Assembly: GCA_023213395.1 (NCBI GenBank)
Contig: CM041465.1
Coordinates: 238,955,741-239,019,740 of the forward strand
From: Cycas panzhihuaensis
Lineage: Eukaryota; Cycadophyta
Reading direction: 5' to 3'
DNA length: 64,000 nucleotides
Shown piece by piece: positions 56,400-64,000 of the stretch. The notes beneath the pieces are model-generated. The model had not been told where the DNA came from, made no database searches, and was given only the letters and a program-made list of their open reading frames with translations. Made by a program: the position numbers and the translations under genes. Position 1 is the stretch's first letter, and each line of letters begins with the position of its first letter.

Positions 56400-56860
56400 A
56401 CGACCCAATGACCTACCCTACCCATCAAGTCTCGAGCAGGTAAGCAAACGCATGAGGATCGGGTTGAACGATCACCTTGGTTATGTTACCGAGCAAGTAA
56501 TGCCTAAACTTCTTGGTCGCATGGACTAGGGAGAGGCATTCCTTCTTAGTGGGAGGATAGTTTAATTCAGTGGCGATGAGAGTGTGGCTGATGAAATAAA
56601 TAGCCCTCTTGGTTCCCAAATCGTCCTTCTATGTGAGCATTATGCCCAGGGATTCGTCAGTTGCTAAGGTGTATAGAATGAAGGGCCTATCAAAGCGAGG
56701 AGGCACCAGCGTAGGGGCTAAAATGAGAGCTTCCTTAAGTCCTATGAAGGCCTTTTGGGTCTTGTTTGACCAAACAAAAGGGGCTCCTTTCTTCAATAGG
56801 TTCATAAGAGGCTTGGCGTTTATGGCAAAATTTGCCAAGAAACACCTCAGAAAACTAAGC
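56400..56860 (-). pseudogene. RNase H (gypsy-type) of G-A
   Basis: In frame with RT: FLGRLSFLRCFLANFAINAK, PFVWSNKTQKAFIGLKEAL, FILYTLATDESLGIMLT (Asp), stop, KRAIYFISHTL, PTKKECLSLVHATKKFRHYL (Glu), IIVQPDPHAFAYLL-type end. Stops near 56630 and 56425. This is the ordinary gypsy RNase H, so G-A carries two different RNase H domains. Confidence 0.82.
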
Positions 56861-56940
56861 CTACCTAGAAATGACTTAATTTGTCATTGGGCTCTAGGCA
56901 ACGGCATGTCAAGGGTTACCTTGACTTTTTTCAAATCAAT

Positions 56941-57560
56941 TTAGTTTCCTTGTTGTGACACGAGGAAACCTAAGAGCTTGCCTAAAGTGACGACAAATAC
57001 GTATTTGAGCGGGTTCAAACTGACGTGATACTTGCGGCATCTTGTGAAGATGGAACGCAAGTCGGATGGATGATAGGCTCTGGTATGCGAAGGGCCCATC
57101 ATATCATCCATGAAGACCTCCAACGTATTGTTGATGAGGTCATGAAAGATAAAATGCATGGCTCTTTGATAAGTAGCCCCTACATTCTTAAGACCAAAGG
57201 GCATTGCCTTGTAGGCAAAGGTACCCCATGGCATAGTGAAGGCCATCTTGTGGCGGTCTTTAGGAGAAATCTGAATTTGGTTATAGCCAGAGAAGCCATC
57301 CATTAAGGACATAACTTTGAATCCAGCTGTATGATCAATTATTTGATTAATGAAGGGAAGAGGAAAGTTGTCCTTAGGACAAGCATTATTTATGTCACAG
57401 AAGTCGACGTAAATGCGAATGGTCCCATTCTTATTGGCAACGGGAATGATATTTGATACCCACTTAGGGTAATCGATGGAAGAAATGAGTCCCATATCCA
57501 GAAGCTTCTCAACCTCCATCTTAATGGTGGCTAAAAGTTTTAGGTGAAGGGGACACTGCT
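56941..57560 (-). pseudogene. Reverse transcriptase of G-A
   Basis: 192-codon open stretch with RVT_1 motifs in order: EKLLDMGLISSIDYPKWVSN, KNGTIRIYVDFCDINNACPK, SLMDGFSGYNQI (Asp), WGTFAYKAMPFGLKN, ATYQRAMHFIFHDL, EVFMDDM (YxDD as FMDD), RKYHVSLNPLK. Catalytic Asp residues are present. It ends at a stop after VSQQGN; the same frame continues into RNase H. Confidence 0.9.
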
Positions 57561-57561
57561 T

Positions 57562-58275
57562 CTAATGCATAGGAACAATCGTAAGGTTACACGTGATGAT
57601 GGAGGGGTCAATCCCCTTCATGTCTGAGTAGTCCCACATGAATACATCGCAGAATTCCCAGAATAAGAAGGAGTATTCCCTCACTTTGTTAGGAGCACAT
57701 TCTGCTCCTACCTTGATGATCTTATCCAGGGCAAGGACTATGTCCTGAGTTACCCCTATACACATAGCATTCTTCTCCTTGAAATGGAGGGGGGCAAGGT
57801 CGACAGGGAGAGAGGAAACGGAAGAAGGGATTGGGTTGGCTAGCATGGACCCAATCGCTAGGACCTTCTGGTGGCCAAGCTTATGGTGACTAAAAGGTAG
57901 ACTAGGCATGAAGCTGACTAAGTCCTCTAGCAAAGCCTCATCATCCTCAAAGTAGTCCACCCCATGGATGACCTGACTTTGAATGGACGAGGTGCGGGAT
58001 GGCATGGGAGCGATAAGACCAGTATGGCCTGAAAGCTGGCCATCATCCCTAAGGGACTCTAAGGGAGAGTCAGGGAGAGGTCCCTCGTAAAAAGCAAGAG
58101 GGAAACTCTCATCATCATCACCTGTGGAAGGTGATGGGATGGAAGAGCTAGGAACATGATGATCAACATGTGCAATGTCATGTGACATATGAAAATGACC
58201 AGGCTTTATAACAAAAGGAGTCATAGGGGGAAACTTGGGACTAGGAGGATGACCCACACTAGTGTGGAGAAACAA
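57562..58275 (-). pseudogene. Protease-RT linker of G-A
   Basis: 237-codon open stretch in frame with RT, separated by one TAG. The C-terminal end (EFCDVFMWDYSDMKGIDPSI) is the conserved segment preceding gypsy RT. The N-terminal part is Pro/Ser-rich and acidic, with HKLGHQKV and HFKEKNAM shared with G-C and G-D2. Likely a spacer of the polyprotein. Confidence 0.75.
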
Positions 58276-59330
58276 AACTAGTGAGGATGATCCTCATCCT
58301 CACTATAGGACTCGTCATCATCAAACATGGTGAGGTACCCATAGCTTCTGATGCCAATGGGGGTGAAACACATTAAATCATGGGAAGAAGATATGGGATC
58401 TTCTTCGCGGTAAGAAGAATCAAGGATTCCAATGGAGCAGGTGGAGACATGATCGGAAGGGCATTTGTTTCCCTTTGTATGGCCATGGCTCGCCTAAGCA
58501 GAAGGTATAGTTTGTTTAGCAAGTGATCACTTGCAGGAGATGACTTTCATTTGCCCGTTATGGATAAATTTAAGTTGCCCCCAATGGGTGGAACACACGG
58601 CTCCCATTTGGTCAAGCCATGGTCAACCCAGAAGCAGGTTGTAATCAATATCAACATCGAGGATGACGATATCAGTAATGACAATCTTATCCTTGAGAGT
58701 AAGAGGTATCGAGATAGATCCCAAGGGAGTCTTCTTGCTACCGTCATAACCTGACAATGCCATGGAACAGGTTCTAAGGTAGAAATGCCAAGCTCTTGCA
58801 TGACACGCAAGGGCATGGCATTGACGGAAGAACCGTTGTCCACAATGGTTCTTCGCAACATGCGATCAGGAGTATCTATGGTGATGGTGAAAGGGAAGTT
58901 CCATTGGCATTCCCTTCCACTAGACATGGGAAGATCTCTGAGATCGAAAAAGATGATGGGTTCGCAACTTTAGGTTGTGCCCAAGGTGTGAACAGACACG
59001 TCATTCGATCGTAGAGCTTCTAAGAGGAGCATTCGCTGCTCGGGGCAACTTCTCAAGACGTCCATGATGGACATCCCGGCAGCCACGGTGAGAAGCTCTT
59101 TGACTACGGAGAAAGGCTTACCCCTCCATGTAGGTTGAGTAAGGGTTCTCCTAAAGTCGAATCTACCAGGGAGGACGGGAATGCTCTTGGGAAGTACGGG
59201 GATCTCTGGAGGAACAGCTTCCAGAGGAGGATCAAGTTGCGAGGTAGACGCAGAGGCACTTGTTGCCTCCTTTGCAACTTGAGACCGGGTCAGAGCGTAA
59301 AGGGGAGTGGTCTCAAGCATTTAGATCACC
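58276..59330 (-). pseudogene. Protease and preceding linker of G-A
   Basis: 59320-58970: METTPLYALTRSQ-type leader, GMSIMDVLRSCPEQRMLLLE. 58927-58547: CQWNFPFTITIDTPD, then the active site TIVDNGSSVNAM, LRVMQELGISTLEPVPW. A frameshift after VPWHCQ removes the C-terminal DYNLLLG-type part from this frame; it can be seen in another frame at 58590-58680. D-N-G-S replaces the usual D-S/T-G. Confidence 0.8.
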
Positions 59331-61690
59331 TTCTTTCCTTTGTTACGAGACCGCAAAAGTGATGAAGCACGGGGGTCAGGGGAGTGCAAAGAGGAAGATG
59401 GTCTTCGCACACCCTTCCCTCTACCATGCAAAGGACAAGAATTAGGGGATCTTTCTCGATTCTGATTGTTCCTTTGTTGAACATCACGATCACATTCCCC
59501 GGGTTTGGGGAATGGGTCTCTATCAACAGGTTGATCAAGGTTAGGCCTCGATGCCTGCCTAGGGGACGAATCACGCGACGGGGCGTCACGTGGGTGTTAC
59601 ACCTGACAACGCAAATCATCGTGGAAGCACTCCCCGTGGATGGAATACCACGTCTTCTCAAGGAGAGGATCGATCCTCCTTGCTTGAGAAGGTTGGATGT
59701 TACCCACTTTGGGGGGTACCGCATGAGAAGCTTGCTGAACTGGTTTATGGGAGGTCACAATGAAGGGGACTGGAGTTTAAGCTCCTTCATCATGTGCTTG
59801 AATGAGCGAATAACAGAGGTAAGAGGGTCTAAGGTCCTCTCAGTTGGATGAGAGGTAGACCTGGCAGGTTGTGAAGGCTTAGTTTCCTTCACTGGGGGAG
59901 GTACCTTACGACGTTGTGAGGGCTTAGGAGGTTTCTTGAGTCTGGCTTGGATCTCAATGGCCTCCAAAGCCAAGCACTCGTAATCACGGACTTGCATGTG
60001 GTTGCCCCCATCTTGAGGACTTCCATATGCACTTCGGGATAAAGTGCATTGATGAAGAGATCTCACTTCAACTCTTCATGCAACGTGGCCTTGGTAGAGT
60101 GAAGGAGATCATAAAAGCGTCGCACAAAGTCACAATTCATTTCATTATGACCTTATTTAAGCGACATGAGTTCTTTCATTCCGCTCTCGAATGGACAGGC
60201 TACGTTAAAGTAATTGACGAACTCATCCACCAATTGCTGGAATGAAGAAATGGAATGGGCAGGGAGATAGTAAAACCACTTCAGGGTGTCGCCCTGTAAG
60301 GATTGTGGAAATAGCTTCATCAGAATGTGGTCGTAAGCCTAATAATCTATGCACGCCATAGAGAAACTACATGCGTACTTGGTTGGGTCTTGCGAAGAAG
60401 TTCTGTCGAATTTGGGAACTTCAAGACGGCAAGTTAGTCCTTAGTGCCTCGATGGATAACAGCGTTGACCTGTAGTCCATGAAAGGATGTGTCCTTACAT
60501 GGACCAACGGATCGACGACCGGTAAAGGAATAGGAATGGATGGGGGTGGTAAACCTATCCCTCCTTGGGGAAACGCCCCTTGTTAGAAAGGGGGTTGCAG
60601 ATAAACACTTTGGAAGGGAGGTATGTTCCTTTACGAAGATGCGGCAACAGGAGTTGCGCTACATGGCAGAAATGAAGGGTGAGGGACCAGATTCTGCCTA
60701 TATAGGCCACCTGTAGGTGGTACAACCCCATATGGGTGCAACGGGTCCATCCCATAAGCAGAGAGATGGTTCCCCCTACCCTGCCCCCAAGGTTGAGATG
60801 TGTAACCTGGGGGCACGTAAAGGGAAGGACCATTAGATGGGCTTTAAGCGTATGTAGGAGTGGGTCCTACATAGTTGATGGCAGTAGTATTAGTAGGGCC
60901 TCAAGGCCTACTAGGAAATGCATGCGCCACGTTTGAAGGCGGCGCATTCGTTTGACTCAGAAATGGCATGCTAACCCCAAGTTAGAGAAAGGACATGCCA
61001 TGAACAGGTCTTGAAGAAGTAGGACCACGGCTAGAGATAAGCGGCATAATGCTTGCCTGGGAGCCGATGTAGACACGGCATAGGACGAGTGTGCGCGGGT
61101 AGAAGCATCATTCATTGTAGGAGACGCAGCTATGGATGAAGAAGATGCTACATTGCGCAACATTTTTTCAAACCACCTAGGATGCGGTTGGTGGCGAGTT
61201 GCTTGAAAGTACTCATTGAGTGCTTCGACCACGTTAGTGGGAGGGGTATCCTCATAGCCATACAAGGTCGATAGGATCTCAAAAGTCAGGGATCCTTCAG
61301 GGTGCTCCTCGTATGGCTCACCAGTAGGATGGTGAGTCTCGTGAGGAGGCGATTCTTCTGCCGCATGGGCAGAAGGGTGAAAGTCAGCAGGGTAAAATTG
61401 GTCATCTAGATAATAAATGGAACCATCACCCCCATGGGCAGATCTCGAAATAGATGCAGGAAACTCTTGAGTTCCCAAATCCATAGTATGGTAAGCCCAA
61501 TCGAATAGGTAACCTTCCATTATCAAATTGGGGTTCGACGCCGGAAGGGAACGAGGCGATTGATCTTCTAACAACGGTGGTAGACCTCACAAGTGACATG
61601 AGAAACGTCACATGCAATGCCTTCGTGAGCGTTGTTAGAAGGAAGCAAAAAGAGGGAAATGAAGCAAGCACGTTAGGGGCTGCCCAACTG
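59331..61690 (-). pseudogene. Gag of G-A
   Basis: N-terminal part at 61574-60957 (205 codons, acidic, His- and Pro-rich). Capsid-like core at about 60350-59990: GDTLKWFYYLPAHSISSFQQ, LVDEFVNYFN, FVRRFYDLLHSTKATLHEEL, LFINALYPEVHMEVLK. C-terminal basic, Pro-rich part at 60066-59755 (PPKPSQRRKVPPPVKETK). No zinc knuckle seen. Three frames and several stops. It would form the particle shell if intact. Confidence 0.78.
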
Positions 61691-61767
61691 AAATATAGAA
61701 TAAGAGACTACCTAGAGGCAAGAACACCAACGAAAAGGGGAAGCAAAACTAGTTCCCTTCTTGGCGC

Positions 61768-61785
61768 TTCCCAAGATGGTCACCA
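61768..61785 (-). other. Primer-binding site of G-A
   Basis: The minus strand reads TGGTGACCATCTTGGGAA, seven bases after the LTR end. The same TGGTGACC start occurs in G-D3. Tat/Ogre elements often use an Arg-tRNA site beginning TGGCGACTC; I could not assign the tRNA here. Confidence 0.7.
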
Positions 61786-61792
61786 AAGGAAA

Positions 61793-64000
61793 CGCTATGG
61801 GGTGGTGTCCCTACGTCTAGCAAAAAGGGTATAAAAATATCCAATGCCAATTAAACTAGGCAGCAAGGACTTCACCTCGTAGGGCATTCGTGCACCGAAG
61901 TGCATATTTGGGACTGCAAGGTACTTGGTTGCTTCCAAGTAGCTGTGCAAAGCAAGGCCTTCCTACCTCTCAGATGGCCAGGAAGAGGAGAAAGTGCCTG
62001 GTGTGTTGCATCTTCCCAAGGTAATGAGAAGGCAATGGACTAGAAGGGCAGTAAACTAATGTATAGGCAAACACAAAAAGGGAGGTGCGATGAGGGTAAC
62101 TCAAATGCAATGTAAACAATCTAACTACGTTATGCTATACTAGCTAAAGTAAGAAACAATGTAAAAATAAGTGCACTTTTCTTTTTCCCCTTTTTAATCT
62201 TTTATAAGTTCCTAACTATACAAGTAGATGTATAAAAGGCAACAATGTAAAAGGGATATGTAGGGAACAAGGAGAATACCTGGATCTGGTGCCTGAATGG
62301 AGTGTTGCTCATCCCTTTAAGTCTCGCTCATTTCTCTCCGTTCATCGTGCATGTAATGCTGATCAATGGTAGTTGCTGGAAGTAATGGAAGAGGGGCTTA
62401 CTTACCTCCCCTTAAGCATGAAAAAGCAAATAAACGGAAAAGAAATGAAAGCGTAAAATAGTAAGAAATGCACCACATGTAGAACTAACCCGCAATGGGT
62501 TTGTTCCATGTACCACTCCACTAACACGAGATCCTATAAAGAAGTTAGGAGAATATCTTTCTCTCAGAAGAGGAGCCATAAAATATACCAAAGATATGTA
62601 CTAAAATCAAATAGAATATAAATCTACACTAAGCATCAATATGTAACAAAGTAAAATGGCGATATGCAATAAAGACTTCCACCACCATACACCATAAATA
62701 CACCCAAAAGGGAAAAGAGTATAGCCTCGGGATGGCTAACCCACCCACGAAAGACCTCCACGGAACTCGGGAAGGAGAAACGAGTTGACAACAAGGTCGT
62801 AAAGTAATAAACAATAATAAAGGAGGGAGCAACGGAAAGGTTTGGGGCTTAGGTAGGGCCCAATACTAACAGATGGGGTTTCAGGAAATGGTGTGGTAAC
62901 AGGTTGCCTGCGCTAACTTGAACACCACAACTAGATTCCCTAAACTCCCTTAACCCATTTCCTAAGAAAGCACTAATGACAGATAGGAAGAGGATAAGGG
63001 ACGGAACCCTTGGGGAGAAGGGCAGGAAAAGGGGACGGAACCCCGCCTACCTCCCTCAAATCCTCTTATGTTGCCCCTTTGCAACGGCCAACCAAGAAAG
63101 GGTTGAAAGGGATGGTTTAAAGCAAATAGTGGGGATTCAAAAGAAAATGGGAATAGCACCAATCTAGTACAATAACATAAAAACTAGACAAACTAGAATT
63201 TCATTCATCAACACACAAAAGAAATAAGAACAAAACGAATTACAAGTGGGAATAAAGAATACCTTGTTAGAAGAGAATCAAACATGAGCTTTGCTGTTAG
63301 GAAATAGTAGCAATAACTAGTATATGAGGGCTGATAATGACAGGTGTTTGCAAGAGTGAAGTGAGGAAAAATCCTTGCAAACTTGGAGCCTTAGAAGTTA
63401 GCCCTTTGTAGAAGCTTTTTGGTGGAAGCTTCCTTTGGAACCTTGATTACTTGCAAAGAGGTATGAGGCTTGCTGTTGAGAGCTGTATGGGGCAGCAATG
63501 GCCCTACAAATCCAGCTAGTAGTAGTCCTTCTCTTCTGTGACAAGTTCCTGTGCATGTAGATTCTATCTTTCTCTGTGAGTTTTTAGTTGAAAAGTCTGA
63601 AAAATGGCTAAAAGATCCTAAGAATAGAGAGAAAAATCCCCTTTATCCCCCTGTTCACTATAGGTGAACGTTGGAGGTGTCAGGGTGACGCGAATTGATC
63701 GATGCCACATGGCAGTTCTGCAAAAAAAATGGAAACTGTAGCGTGGTTCTCTCTTTTTAAATTTCAAACAGTTGTACCGTAGTAAACTCTGCGATACCGC
63801 AACAAAGACCGTGGTACCGCTAAATTTACAGTGGTATCAAACTGGAAACAAAAAAAAAAAAGAGAAAAAGGAGTAGAAACATAAGGTTTTGAAGTAAAAA
63901 TTAAGACCAATAATAAGCTGGAGCAGTTGGGGGAATGCCCAAGTAATGGGCAAGTAACCAAAATAATGAAATGAGTCCCAACTAAGGATTAAATCAGGCT
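61793..64000 (-). repeat. 5' LTR of G-A, running off the window
   Basis: Begins CGCTATGGGG where the other LTR has TGCTACGGG, so the terminal TG is mutated to CG. Collinear with 47779-49984; about 330 bp are missing beyond 64000. The segment 63772-63836 has four TACC/GGTAC-type words (GTACCG, ATACCG, GGTACCGCTAAATTTA, GGTATC), decayed in the other LTR. Confidence 0.88.

Larger units (their letters stand above)
47779..64000 (-). mobile_element. G-A, Tat-like gypsy element with antisense PMD gene
   Basis: Minus strand, 5' to 3': LTR (61793 to beyond the window), primer site, gag, protease, RT, RNase H, integrase, PMD gene on the opposite strand, aRNH, polypurine tract, 3' LTR. About 16.5 kb in total if the second LTR is also 2.5 kb. 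RT and RNase H share one frame with few stops (58275 to 56425). The second LTR runs off the window, so the target duplication cannot be tested; the left flank is AACGC. Confidence 0.88.

Overview
This window looks like plant nuclear heterochromatin built almost entirely of old, nested LTR retrotransposons. I see no intact host gene, no tRNA or rRNA gene, no CRISPR array, and nothing bacterial or viral apart from retroelements. The evidence is tRNA-Met-type primer sites on copia elements, Ty3/gypsy elements with 2.3-2.5 kb LTRs and a second, archaeal-type RNase H (aRNH) typical of the plant Tat/Ogre/Retand group, and reading frames full of stops. Long, strongly decayed Tat-like elements suggest a large-genome seed plant, possibly a gymnosperm; the species cannot be fixed from this sequence. 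Names used below are mine: G-A to G-D for gypsy/Tat elements, Copia-1 and Copia-2, and NA-1 for a non-autonomous element.

Layout. 1-1290: end of a G-D type LTR plus primer site (+). 1290-6037: G-C (-), with protease, gag and part of an LTR. 6038-11337: complete but decayed Copia-1 (+). 11338-23077: G-D2 (-), from integrase back to its 5' LTR, with NA-1 (15532-18437, target duplication ATCTT) inserted. 23078-25053: fragment carrying a plant mobile domain (PMD) piece and minisatellites. 25054-35235: G-D3 (+), with LTR, primer site, protease, RT, RNase H, integrase, aRNH and a PMD gene on the opposite strand. 35356-38579 plus 46272-47778: G-B (-), LTR and aRNH, split by Copia-2 (38580-46271, -, target duplication GCACT). 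47779 to the window end: G-A (-), the best preserved Tat element: 3' LTR, aRNH, opposite-strand PMD gene, integrase, RNase H, RT, protease, gag, primer site and most of the 5' LTR.

The most interesting system is in G-A. Between integrase and aRNH lies a GC-rich gene on the opposite strand that encodes a PMD, an acidic/Gly-Pro-Ser linker and a coiled coil. It has an apparent 112-nt GT-AG intron whose removal joins two reading frames. An intron can persist through retrotransposition only if it is antisense to the genomic RNA, so this supports real antisense expression. Related PMD pieces occur in two G-D type segments. Family-specific short words occur both in the LTR and in the PMD gene's 5' flank (GTGAAAAAYRTG in G-D; GTACCRCTAAATTTA in G-A). 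I suggest, as inference only, that the PMD protein is an element-encoded regulator or anti-silencing factor acting on its own family's LTR.

All coordinates of decayed domains are approximate. They rest on reading the translations and on comparing copies within the window by eye.
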